Notes under the pieces: generated by a model | The model's database searches: none | Told to the model about the DNA's origin: nothing | Seen by the model: only the letters and a program-made list of their open reading frames with translations | In this document: piece after piece, positions 1 to 7,659 of the stretch | Layout: every line of letters begins with the position of its first letter | Position numbering within the stretch: the first letter of the stretch is position 1 | Made by a program: the position numbers and the translations under genes | NCBI GenBank assembly: GCA_002287035.1 | Contig: NSKG01000001.1 | Span: 124,001-188,000, forward strand | Reading direction: 5' to 3' | DNA: 64,000 bases | DNA from: Pseudomonas sp. WN033 | Lineage (GTDB): Bacteria > Pseudomonadota > Gammaproteobacteria > Pseudomonadales > Pseudomonadaceae

Positions 1-401
1 TCGGCTATGCCGGTATGCTGGTGTTGATGATTGGACTGTTTGTCGTCGCCCTGATCGAGCGGCCACTGATGTCACTGGATATCACCCGCGACCGCAACCT
101 GTTCCGCGAGAACAGTGCCGGACAACTGGAAAACGCCTATAGCCTGAAAGTCATCAACAAACGCCAGCAGGCCGGCCACTACCAACTGAGCCTGGACGCG
201 GCAGAGGATTTCCAACTGGCAGCACCTGACTCCGTATTGCTGAGCGCTGAAGACATCCGCGACATTCCGGTCAGTGTGGTCTGGACCGGCGAGCAGGCCC
301 CGGCTCCGCGCCAACACATCCGCTTCGTGTTGACCGCGCTGGATGACAGCAGTCCGCCAGTGGTAGCCAAATCCACCTTCGTGGCGCCGGTACGCCGCTA
401 G
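1..401 (+). CDS. ccoG: Cytochrome c oxidase accessory protein CcoG, C-terminal end (partial)
   Basis: Only the last ~133 residues are in the window; the reading frame is open from base 3. The visible part starts with a hydrophobic membrane segment (LVLMIGLFVVALIE), followed by the 'RPLMSLDITRDRNLFRENSAG' type junction and a periplasmic immunoglobulin-like domain, which is how CcoG/FixG/RdxA proteins end. CcoG is a membrane ferredoxin-like protein that reduces copper for assembly of cbb3 oxidase. The ferredoxin cysteines lie outside the window. The partner genes ccoNOPQ and ccoHIS are expected to the left or nearby but cannot be seen. Confidence 0.85.
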   Translation, partial: GYAGMLVLMIGLFVVALIERPLMSLDITRDRNLFRENSAGQLENAYSLKVINKRQQAGHYQLSLDAAEDFQLAAPDSVLLSAEDIRDIPVSVVWTGEQAPAPRQHIRFVLTALDDSSPPVVAKSTFVAPVRR

Positions 402-431
402 CTGCACAACGCTGTAAGTCTGGAGACGCTG

Positions 432-1841
432 ATGAAACGCTATGAACGCCTGGCCGATGATATCGCCGGCCTGATCCGCAACGGTATTCTGGCCCCCGGA
501 GAGAAAATCCCCTCGGTGCGCCATGCCAGCCAGACTTACGGGGTGAGCCCGTCCACCGTGTTTCAAGCCTATTATCTGCTTGAGGACCGTGGGCTGATTC
601 AGGCCAGAGCCCGCTCTGGTTATTTTGTCCGGGCCCTGGCCGGGCTGCCGCTGCCGGAGCCGCAACCCAACCCGGCCGCACATGAAACCACCGATGTCGA
701 CGTCAGCGAACTGGTCTTTTCGGTGCTCGGCTCGCTGAAGAACCCGCATACTGTGCCCTTCGGCTCAGCCTTTCCCAGCCCTGACCTGTACCCGCTGGCC
801 CGACTGGCGCGTTCCATGGCGCACAGCCTGCGCACGCTGGCACCGCATGACATCATTGCCGACATGACCGCCGGCAATCCGGATCTGATGCGCCAGATTG
901 CCCTGCGCTATATGGTCGGTGGCGTCATGCTGCCGATGGAGGAACTGGTCATCACCAACGGCGCACTCGAAGCCCTCAACCTGTCATTGCAGAGCGTGAC
1001 CCAGGCCGGTGATCTGGTGGCCATCGAATCCCCGGCCTTCTATGCCTGTTTGCAGGTACTGGAACGCTTGCAACTGAAAGCCGTGGAAATCCCCGTACAT
1101 CCGCGTGACGGGGTGGACCTGAACATTCTGCGTGATCGCCTGCGCAGCTTGCCGATCAAGGCCTGCTGGTTCATGAGCAGTTTTCAGAATCCGGTGGGCT
1201 CCAGCCTCAGTGAACTGCGCAAGCTGGAACTCTACGGCCTGCTGCGCGAGCATCAGGTACCGCTGATCGAAGACGATGTGTATGCCGAGCTGTACTTTGG
1301 CGAACGTCCGCCCAGGCCGATCAAGAGCCTCGACGACGACGGCCTGGTGATGCATTGCGGCTCATTCTCGAAAAGCCTGGCACCCGGCTACCGGGTTGGC
1401 TGGGTAGCCGGCGGGCGCTTTGCCGAACGGATTGCCCGGCTCAAGCTGATGACCACCATCTCGCCCTCGGTGCCGGCCCAGACCGCAATTGCCGACTACT
1501 TGCAGCATGGCAGTTATGACCGCCATCTGCGCAAACTGCGCTACACGCTGGAGCGCCAGCAGGATGCCATGCTGGCGTCGGCGGCGCGGCACTTTCCCCA
1601 GGGCACTCGCGTAACCCGCCCCAGCGGCGGCTATTTTCTCTGGTTCGAATTCCCCGAACAGGTCGACTCATTGCAACTGTTCAAGCTGGCCCTGGCCCAA
1701 GGGATCAGCCTGGCACCGGGGCCAATCTTTTCCGCCAGCCAGGGCTTTCGCCACTGCGCGCGTCTGAACCACGGCCACCCCTGGAGCACTGACAGCGAAA
1801 ACGCCATGGAACTGCTCGGGCGCATGCTGCGGTCGTTCTGA
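432..1841 (+). CDS. MocR-type GntR regulator with aminotransferase domain
   Basis: 469 aa. Residues 1-70 form a GntR winged helix (KRYERLADDIAGLIRNG, then SVRHASQTYGVSPSTVFQAY). Residues ~90-465 are a fold-type I PLP aminotransferase domain with the Schiff-base lysine at K314 in SFSKSLAPGYRVGW and the upstream SSFQNPVG segment. MocR proteins use PLP as a ligand-sensing cofactor and usually regulate a nearby gene for amino acid, vitamin or amine metabolism. The ATG at 432 has TGGAGA upstream. The target is not obvious: ccoG upstream is on the same strand and the BASS gene downstream is convergent, so no divergent partner is visible. It could also regulate itself. Confidence 0.9.
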   Translation: MKRYERLADDIAGLIRNGILAPGEKIPSVRHASQTYGVSPSTVFQAYYLLEDRGLIQARARSGYFVRALAGLPLPEPQPNPAAHETTDVDVSELVFSVLGSLKNPHTVPFGSAFPSPDLYPLARLARSMAHSLRTLAPHDIIADMTAGNPDLMRQIALRYMVGGVMLPMEELVITNGALEALNLSLQSVTQAGDLVAIESPAFYACLQVLERLQLKAVEIPVHPRDGVDLNILRDRLRSLPIKACWFMSSFQNPVGSSLSELRKLELYGLLREHQVPLIEDDVYAELYFGERPPRPIKSLDDDGLVMHCGSFSKSLAPGYRVGWVAGGRFAERIARLKLMTTISPSVPAQTAIADYLQHGSYDRHLRKLRYTLERQQDAMLASAARHFPQGTRVTRPSGGYFLWFEFPEQVDSLQLFKLALAQGISLAPGPIFSASQGFRHCARLNHGHPWSTDSENAMELLGRMLRSF

Positions 1842-1896
1842 CAGGCAATCTGCGGTGCCGCTCAGCCAAGGCACAGCCCGCACCGCCAAAACCTGA

Positions 1897-2796
1897 TCAG
1901 ATAACCGATGACGGCTCCGAACGGCCAGCCGCTGCCACAGCCTGCTGCCTGCGCCGCACCAGCACCACCAGCCCGGCGCTGACATACATCACCAGCGAAT
2001 ACAGTGCCGCCGGCACCGCCAGTTGCTCGTCCTGGAGAAAGCTGGTGGCGATCAGAATCGCCAGGGTGCTGTTCTGAATGCCGGTTTCCAGGGTGATCGA
2101 CGTGGTCTGCGCCGCATTCAGGCGCAGCGCCAGAGCCAGGAGCAGGCCCAGCGTCAGCATGCCCAGATTGAGCAGAACGATGGCCGCGCCGGTCTGGTGC
2201 AGCCCGGCCAGCACATCGTCGCCCTCACGTATCAGCACCCCCAGTACCAGCATCGCCAGAAACAGCGCACCGAACAGGCTGATCTTCGGTTCCAGCCAGC
2301 GCGCCACTCGCTCGCTGCGGGCCCGCACCCACATCCCGATTACTACCGGCAGCAGAGTCATCAGCAGCAAACTGAGCATCATCTGCAACGCTGGCACCTG
2401 CACGCTTTGATAGCCGCCACCAAAGACCATGAACGCCAGCCCGACCAGCAGCGGAATACTGATCACCGCCAGCAGGCTGCTGACCGCGGTCAGACTGACT
2501 GACAGCGCCAGATCACCGCGCGCCAGCCAGGTCACCAGATTGGAGGTTACCCCACCGGGACAGGCCGCCAGCAGTACCAGGCCGATGGCCAATGCCGGCG
2601 TCGGCATCAGCCAGGCCGCCAGGGCGAAGCCGACCAGCGGCAACAACAGCATCTGCCCGCCCAGCCCAGCCACAGCCGGGCGCGGAGCACGAAAGATGCG
2701 GGTAAAGTCGCCGGGAGTGAGCGTCAGGCCCATCCCCAGCATGATGATGAACAGGCACAGGGGTAGCACCACCTGTGCAATCAGATCGCCGGCCAT
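1897..2796 (-). CDS. Bile acid:sodium symporter (BASS) family transporter
   Basis: 299 aa, almost entirely hydrophobic, with about nine to ten predicted membrane segments. It shows BASS landmarks: the early GMGLTLTPGDF stretch, the LAACPGGVTSNLVTWLARGD motif, and ETGIQNSTLAILIA near the end. The family moves organic anions or keto acids with sodium; the substrate here is unknown. The gene starts 60 bp after the class II aldolase gene on the same strand, so the two probably share one transcript under the divergent LysR regulator. That pairing suggests uptake or export of the aldolase substrate or product (inference). The last residues (RRRQQAVAAAGRSEPSSVI) are a short cytoplasmic tail. Confidence 0.85.
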   Translation of the reverse strand: MAGDLIAQVVLPLCLFIIMLGMGLTLTPGDFTRIFRAPRPAVAGLGGQMLLLPLVGFALAAWLMPTPALAIGLVLLAACPGGVTSNLVTWLARGDLALSVSLTAVSSLLAVISIPLLVGLAFMVFGGGYQSVQVPALQMMLSLLLMTLLPVVIGMWVRARSERVARWLEPKISLFGALFLAMLVLGVLIREGDDVLAGLHQTGAAIVLLNLGMLTLGLLLALALRLNAAQTTSITLETGIQNSTLAILIATSFLQDEQLAVPAALYSLVMYVSAGLVVLVRRRQQAVAAAGRSEPSSVI

Positions 2797-2856
2797 AAAT
2801 CATCTCCGCCAGGTACGGCGCTTACGCCCCGCCCCGGCTTGTCGTTATGTCGAAGG

Positions 2857-3672
2857 TCAGTCGAGCAGATCGGGCTGCAGCCGCGCGATCATCTCGTACT
2901 GCGGCTGGAAGTTGCCCCACACCACCAGGTCCGAGCCGGTGAAGGCCCGGGTCTTGCGTGCGATCTCGGCCGGGATCGGCTGGGCATCGGCACCGGCTGC
3001 CTGAACCAGCAACTGGGTCTCGCAGGCCTTCTCCAACTGGATGAACAGCGACACTGCACTGTCTACATCCTTGCCCACTGTCAGCAGGCCATGGTTCTGC
3101 AGAATCAGCCCGACATGGCCCTCGGCCAACTGATCGGCAATCGCATCACCTTCACCCTGCTGGTGCACCACGCCGTTGAACTGCGAAAACACCGCATGCC
3201 GCTCGAAGAACACGCAGCCATCCTGAGTCAGCGGCTGCAACGGCTTGCCGAACGCCGACCAGGCCCGGCCCTTGGGCGAGTGGGCATGGGCCACAGCGTT
3301 GATCTGCGGGTAACGGGCATGGATGCGTGAATGGATCATGAACGCCGCGAGATTGACCAACGCCTCGCCTTCGACCAGTTTGCCGTTGTGATCCAGACGC
3401 ACCAGATCACTGGCGCGGATCAGCGCAAAGTGCACACCCACCGGATTGACCCAGAAGGTGTCCGGCTCAACCGGATCGCGCACGGTGATGTGCCCGGCCA
3501 GCCCCTCGTCGAACTGGTACAGGGCAAACAACCGGAATGCCGCCGCCAGCCGCTGCTTGATGTAGGCACGCTGTTGATACGGGTCGCTGAAGGTTGGCGG
3601 CAGCGGAATCTTCGCTGCGCGCTCACCGCCTACGGTGCTCATTTTTACCTGCTCGATCATGCTGCTGTTCAT
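2857..3672 (-). CDS. Class II aldolase/adducin family protein
   Basis: 271 aa. It has the aldolase/adducin fold signatures: GHITVRDP followed by FWVNPVGVHF, the metal-ligand region INAVAHAHSPKGRAW, and LILQNHGLLTVGKDVDSAV. Members are metal-dependent aldolases, epimerases or decarboxylases of sugar phosphates and hydroxy acids, but many proteins of this subtype have no known substrate. The ATG at 3672 has GAGGA 7 bp upstream. The gene is divergent from a LysR regulator (start 3758) across ~85 bp and precedes a BASS transporter, so the three probably form one uptake-and-degradation unit. The exact reaction cannot be told from sequence. Confidence 0.85.
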   Translation of the reverse strand: MNSSMIEQVKMSTVGGERAAKIPLPPTFSDPYQQRAYIKQRLAAAFRLFALYQFDEGLAGHITVRDPVEPDTFWVNPVGVHFALIRASDLVRLDHNGKLVEGEALVNLAAFMIHSRIHARYPQINAVAHAHSPKGRAWSAFGKPLQPLTQDGCVFFERHAVFSQFNGVVHQQGEGDAIADQLAEGHVGLILQNHGLLTVGKDVDSAVSLFIQLEKACETQLLVQAAGADAQPIPAEIARKTRAFTGSDLVVWGNFQPQYEMIARLQPDLLD

Positions 3673-3757
3673 TGTTATTCCTCAGTCAGGCTCGCAAGAA
3701 GCCCGACACTAGCGCGGCACAACCTATGTGTATAATGGCAATTTTTCAGGAATTCCT

Positions 3758-4693
3758 ATGCAGGAAATTCATTCAAAGGGCGATCTCAACCTGTTCCGCG
3801 TATTGCTGGCGGTGGCCGACAGCGGCAGCACCATCGAGGCCGCCAACCAACTGCACCTGTCGCAATCGGCGGTATCGCATGCCCTGCGCCGGCTGCGCGA
3901 GATGCTCGGCGACCCGCTGTTTGTCAAACACGGGCGGCAACTGGTGATGACTGCTCACACCCGCAGCATTCTGCCGAGCGTGCGCAGCGCGCTGGAAGTC
4001 CTGGCCGCCACCACCCTGCGCCACAGCACCTTCGACCCCACCCGCTCGGCCATGACCTTCCGTTGTGGCCTGCGTGATGCGCTGGAATTTCTGCTGATGC
4101 CGCCCCTGCTGCAACGTGCCCGTGAGCAGCACTGGCAAGTCCGCTTTCATAGTCAGCGGGTGCTGGGCGAAGACATTGAGGCACGGATTCTGGCCGGTGA
4201 GCTGGATGTGGCGGTCAATCTGGAGTACCCGGTCAGCGAACAGCTGGCCAGCCGCGAGCTGGTCCGCGAACGGCTCAGCGTTATGGTCGGCCCAGGGCAT
4301 CCAGCCTTCCACAATGGCCTGTTGAGCCTGGACGACTATGCCGGGGCCGAACATGTGCTGGTCACCCTGACCGAGCGCGAACGCGGCCTGATCGATCAGG
4401 ACCTGCTCGGCCTGCAGGGCCGGCAGCGGCGCATCGCCCTGCACTGCGAGCACTACCATGCCGCCGCCCAGGTGGTCGCTCAGACCGACCTGCTGCTGAC
4501 CATGCCGCGCAGCTACGCGCTGAACCTGGCCCAGCTCAACGGCAACCGGTTACTTGAGCTCCCCTTCCCCAGCCGACCGATTCCAGTACGTCTGTACTGG
4601 CGCAAATCACTCGGTCAGGAGCCCTACATGCGCTGGCTGCTGGCGGAACTGGAAGCCTTGCTGCACAACATGCAGTCAGCCGCCGCGTCATAA
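3758..4693 (+). CDS. LysR family transcriptional regulator
   Basis: 311 aa. Residues 1-65 form the LysR winged helix (LNLFRVLLAVADSGSTIEAANQLHLSQSAVSHALRRLREMLGDPLFVK). The rest is a periplasmic-binding-like effector domain. An ATG at 3728 is in frame, but a good -10 hexamer TATAAT lies at 3731-3736, so a transcript from it would start after that codon. The ATG at 3758 is therefore preferred, and it also has AGGA about 6 bp upstream. The divergent aldolase-BASS pair is the probable target, as is usual for LysR regulators. The effector is unknown. Confidence 0.88.
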   Translation: MQEIHSKGDLNLFRVLLAVADSGSTIEAANQLHLSQSAVSHALRRLREMLGDPLFVKHGRQLVMTAHTRSILPSVRSALEVLAATTLRHSTFDPTRSAMTFRCGLRDALEFLLMPPLLQRAREQHWQVRFHSQRVLGEDIEARILAGELDVAVNLEYPVSEQLASRELVRERLSVMVGPGHPAFHNGLLSLDDYAGAEHVLVTLTERERGLIDQDLLGLQGRQRRIALHCEHYHAAAQVVAQTDLLLTMPRSYALNLAQLNGNRLLELPFPSRPIPVRLYWRKSLGQEPYMRWLLAELEALLHNMQSAAAS

Positions 4694-4760
4694 TCCCCAA
4701 AAACGGGCAATTCGCGCCCCTTCCTCCGCACCCTCACAACCCGGCTCTGGCTTGATCATT

Positions 4761-4787
4761 TGCTCATATCCGCAGTGCTGTTGAGCA
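4761..4787. promoter_or_regulatory. Inverted repeat, possible enhancer site
   Basis: TGCTCA at 4761-4766 is matched by TGAGCA at 4782-4787, with 15 bp between. The centre lies about 75 bp upstream of a sigma-54-like promoter (4840-4856), a usual distance for an enhancer-binding protein site. The arms are only 6 bp, so this is a candidate and no particular regulator is implied. Confidence 0.35.
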
Positions 4788-4839
4788 TTTACTCACTATT
4801 TCACCCCCCTGAAAGCCAGCAAACCCGGCAATAAAGCGA

Positions 4840-4856
4840 CTGGCACGCTTGATGCT
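4840..4856 (+). promoter_or_regulatory. Candidate sigma-54 (-24/-12) promoter
   Basis: CTGGCACGCTTGATGCT matches the consensus YTGGCACG-N4-TTGCW except for one base in the -12 box. The GG and GC dinucleotides are exactly 10 bp apart, as required. It sits 54 bp before the start of the LRAT-family gene at 4910. An AT-rich leader and a candidate upstream inverted repeat fit this reading. Confidence 0.55.
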
Positions 4857-4909
4857 TGATCACTGACAAGCCCAACGAATCGACCAAGCCCCCCAGGCAG
4901 GAGATTCCC

Positions 4910-5515
4910 ATGTTCAATGCTCAGCCCATCGCCATGAACTTCATCGACGACCCGCACCTGGCTCTTTGGGATCTAGGACGTGAGCTGGAACCGGAGCCCG
5001 GCACCCACCTGATCAGCCCGCGCAACGGTTATTGGCATCATGGTATCTATGTTGGCCGCGGCCGGGTGGTTCACTACGCAGGGCTGTGTCGCGACATTCA
5101 TGGCGGGCCGGTCGAGGAAGCCAACATAGACCGGTTTGCCGCTGGCCAGCCGGTACTGATCCAGCAGCGTCCCGACACCACTTTCAGTGGCCAGGAGGTC
5201 GTACACCGCGCCCGCTCACGTATCGGTGAGCGCCGCTACCACATCCTCACCAACAACTGCGAACACTTCTGCAACTGGTGCCTGAGCGGCCAGCATCGCA
5301 GCTATCAGGTTCGCAGCTACCTGATCCACCCGGTTGCGGCCTACCATCTGGCCCGTCGGATGGCTCCACGCTGGCTCGGTCAGTTCGGCGGATTGCAGAG
5401 CTGGCTTGATGGGCTTGGCAGTCGCTGGAGTCTGCCGGGGGTACCAATCGGCTGGGCGTCATTGGGACGCTACTGGGGCAAGCTGGGAAAATTACGTACC
5501 CTGCTGGGGAACTGA
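4910..5515 (+). CDS. LRAT/NlpC-P60-like domain protein
   Basis: 201 aa. The lecithin:retinol acyltransferase core is clear: YWHHGIYVGRGRVVHYAG with the catalytic histidine at about H44 and a second histidine at H55, then LTNNCEHFCNWCLSG with the nucleophile at C117. Bacterial LRAT-like proteins are thiol hydrolases or acyltransferases acting on lipids or amide bonds; the substrate here is unknown. Residues ~140-201 are arginine- and tryptophan-rich with small hydrophobic stretches that could touch a membrane. The ATG at 4910 has a strong AGGCAGGAGA upstream; an in-frame ATG at 4856 overlaps the sigma-54-like promoter and is rejected. The gene appears monocistronic and ends in a shared terminator. 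Confidence 0.8.
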   Translation: MFNAQPIAMNFIDDPHLALWDLGRELEPEPGTHLISPRNGYWHHGIYVGRGRVVHYAGLCRDIHGGPVEEANIDRFAAGQPVLIQQRPDTTFSGQEVVHRARSRIGERRYHILTNNCEHFCNWCLSGQHRSYQVRSYLIHPVAAYHLARRMAPRWLGQFGGLQSWLDGLGSRWSLPGVPIGWASLGRYWGKLGKLRTLLGN

Positions 5516-5550
5516 AGCGCCATACCCGCGCATCATACTGAACTGTAATT

Positions 5551-5586
5551 GCCCCGACGCCGCCCGAAGCCAGGCAGCGTCGGGGC
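5551..5586. terminator. Hairpin between convergent genes
   Basis: GCCCCGACGC (5551-5560) pairs perfectly with GCGTCGGGGC (5577-5586) around a 16-nt loop. It lies between the ends of the LRAT gene (+) and a carboxylesterase gene (-), so it can serve both. U-tracts are weak on either side. Confidence 0.6.
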
Positions 5587-5592
5587 ATCATC

Positions 5593-7626
5593 TTACGGCA
5601 TCGCCGCCTCCAACCCGGTATTAACGCTACTCTGGGAGTCGGGGCCGATCTCGACAAAGGTGTCATTCTCCAGGGTGAACGCCGGCCAGTCGAAATCTTC
5701 GGTGCTGGGATTACCGGTTTTGGCGAAGTTGGTCCACATGGTCATGGTCAGATCAGCGATCTGATCATCGTCCGCGCCATACTCCATTGACAGAAAGATA
5801 TCCTGCACATCCCCCTGGCTACCGCTTACGCCATTACCATTGAGATCGCCAATTGCCGGGCGCTGCCCCTCGGGCGTCAGCACCAACCCCAACTGATAGT
5901 TCTGCACCATGCCCGCTGGATGATTGAACAGATAAGGCAGCTCGCAACCATGACAACTGCGCAGGCCCATATCCGCCCAGCCATCGGGAACACGACTGAA
6001 CTTGTAGACGAACTGCTCCGACTGGTAAGTATCGGAACGCTGGGCCAGCCAGATCGGCAGAAACGCCCTGAGCGTGTCGTAGTCACCGGAAGTGACGCCC
6101 GCCATCAGAGGTACATCGCTGGGCATCCCATCAAGCGCATTACGGTAATAGGTTTGAGGTTGGTAGTAATTGTCGGCATTAGGCCGGTAAGTCTGACGCG
6201 GAATATTGTTGATCAGATCAGCCTGCGCGAACGCAGTCCAGGGCAACGCCCGGGCTTGCTCCAGGGTTTCAACCCCGGTCCGCTCGAACAACGCCACGCC
6301 GATAGCCTCCGACTCGGCCAGCGATACCTCCGGACCACTGACAGTCTCGAGTGGGGCAAAACCGCTCATCACAATCGCCTTGTGGAAAAGCCCGGTGGCC
6401 TGCGGCGAATTCATCAACGAATAGGTTTTGCCACCACCCCCGGACTGGCCGAACAGCGTCACGTTATTCGGGTCACCACCAAAAGCTGCGATATTGTCCC
6501 GCACCCACTCCAGGGCCATGACCAGATCCATCTGGCCATAATTGCCTGAGCCGTTATAACCGCTCTCTTCAGTCAACAGCGGGTGGGCAATGTAGCCGAA
6601 TGGTCCCAGCCGATGATTCACGGTTACCAGCACTACACCCTTTTCAGTAAGCCCTTCAGGGTTGTTGTACTGACTGGAGTTGGCCGACAGGATGGCGAAG
6701 GAGCCGCCGTGAAACCAGACCATGACCGGCAGATTGTCGGCATCCTTGGGAGCCGTGATGTTCAGATACAGCGAATCCTCGCTCATGCCGCCCTTGTTGA
6801 CGGCCTGCAAGGTCGGATTCTGCGCCGACTGATCGGCCCAGGCCACCGCCTCACGCACCCCGGTCCACGGCTCCGGCGCTACCGGCGGACGCCAGCGCAG
6901 ATCACCCAGTGGCGGCTTGGCGTAGGGAATGCCGAGGAACTGCCAGGTATCTTCATTGGCCTCAAAACCACGCAGCTCACCTCCGGTGGTTGAAACCACG
7001 ATGCGCGGGCTGGTTGAGCGGGCGAAATGCTCCAGGGCATTGGCCACGGTAGTCACCGTGCGCGGCCGCGGGTCCGTATCGGTAAAGGCTCCGGCCTGCT
7101 GCAGCTCATCCACCAGGGTTGCCAGGCTGGCACGAAAATCTGCAGGCGACTGGTCAAAGTAGATGCCATCGGCATTTTGCGAGACGTGCTCACGAATCGC
7201 CTCGCTGATCTGAATGCCGTTGTTGAGATCGCCATCGGCATCCAGGCTCTGCAACAGGATCAGCATATTGACCACCCGCGGATCGTCCGCCGAGTCCGCC
7301 TCCGGGGTGATGCTCAGCGGCGTGAGGATATTGGCACCAACCGCCGATCCCAGTTCCAGATCACCAATGGCGAAGGTAATGGTCTCCCCTTCCCGGTAGC
7401 TGAACTGCCCCTGCGCATCGGTCTGGCCAGCGTCGGTCTCGCTGCCCTGATAATCCAGCCCGGCAACGGGGCTATCGACAAAGGTACCGGTTTGTACCTG
7501 GGGGCCGGATCGTGATGATGACGATGACCCGCCCAGACAGCCACTCAAGGCCAGAAACAGCGGAGCGAAAGTGATCCCAATCAGAACCGGGTAGAAACGC
7601 CGGCGTGTTTTGATACGGTAAGTCAT
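5593..7626 (-). CDS. Type B carboxylesterase lipoprotein, copy A
   Basis: 677 aa. A signal peptide ends in the lipobox LSGC with Cys30, then a serine-rich linker, so this is a predicted lipoprotein. Residues ~45-190 form an N-terminal domain of unknown function; the rest is a carboxylesterase type B domain with an oxyanion motif (MVWFHGGSF), nucleophile S395 in GQSGG, and a histidine region CHGCELPYLF. It probably hydrolyses carboxylic or polymeric esters outside the cytoplasm (inference). The start is taken at 7626 because GGAGG lies 5 bp before it; the in-frame ATG at 7638 overlaps that Shine-Dalgarno sequence. It lies 33 bp after copy B and is probably cotranscribed with it. Confidence 0.85.
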   Translation of the reverse strand: MTYRIKTRRRFYPVLIGITFAPLFLALSGCLGGSSSSSRSGPQVQTGTFVDSPVAGLDYQGSETDAGQTDAQGQFSYREGETITFAIGDLELGSAVGANILTPLSITPEADSADDPRVVNMLILLQSLDADGDLNNGIQISEAIREHVSQNADGIYFDQSPADFRASLATLVDELQQAGAFTDTDPRPRTVTTVANALEHFARSTSPRIVVSTTGGELRGFEANEDTWQFLGIPYAKPPLGDLRWRPPVAPEPWTGVREAVAWADQSAQNPTLQAVNKGGMSEDSLYLNITAPKDADNLPVMVWFHGGSFAILSANSSQYNNPEGLTEKGVVLVTVNHRLGPFGYIAHPLLTEESGYNGSGNYGQMDLVMALEWVRDNIAAFGGDPNNVTLFGQSGGGGKTYSLMNSPQATGLFHKAIVMSGFAPLETVSGPEVSLAESEAIGVALFERTGVETLEQARALPWTAFAQADLINNIPRQTYRPNADNYYQPQTYYRNALDGMPSDVPLMAGVTSGDYDTLRAFLPIWLAQRSDTYQSEQFVYKFSRVPDGWADMGLRSCHGCELPYLFNHPAGMVQNYQLGLVLTPEGQRPAIGDLNGNGVSGSQGDVQDIFLSMEYGADDDQIADLTMTMWTNFAKTGNPSTEDFDWPAFTLENDTFVEIGPDSQSSVNTGLEAAMP
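6816..7490 (-). repeat. Near-identical 675-bp segment shared with copy B
   Basis: This 5' part of esterase copy A aligns without gaps to 8853-9527 in copy B at a constant offset of 2037 bp. About seven amino acids differ over ~225 residues, whereas the catalytic parts that follow differ at roughly half of positions. The sharp change in similarity suggests gene conversion or a recent domain copy. Confidence 0.85.
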
Positions 7627-7659
7627 GATTGCCTCCATTCTTGTTGTTATAACGGCCTG

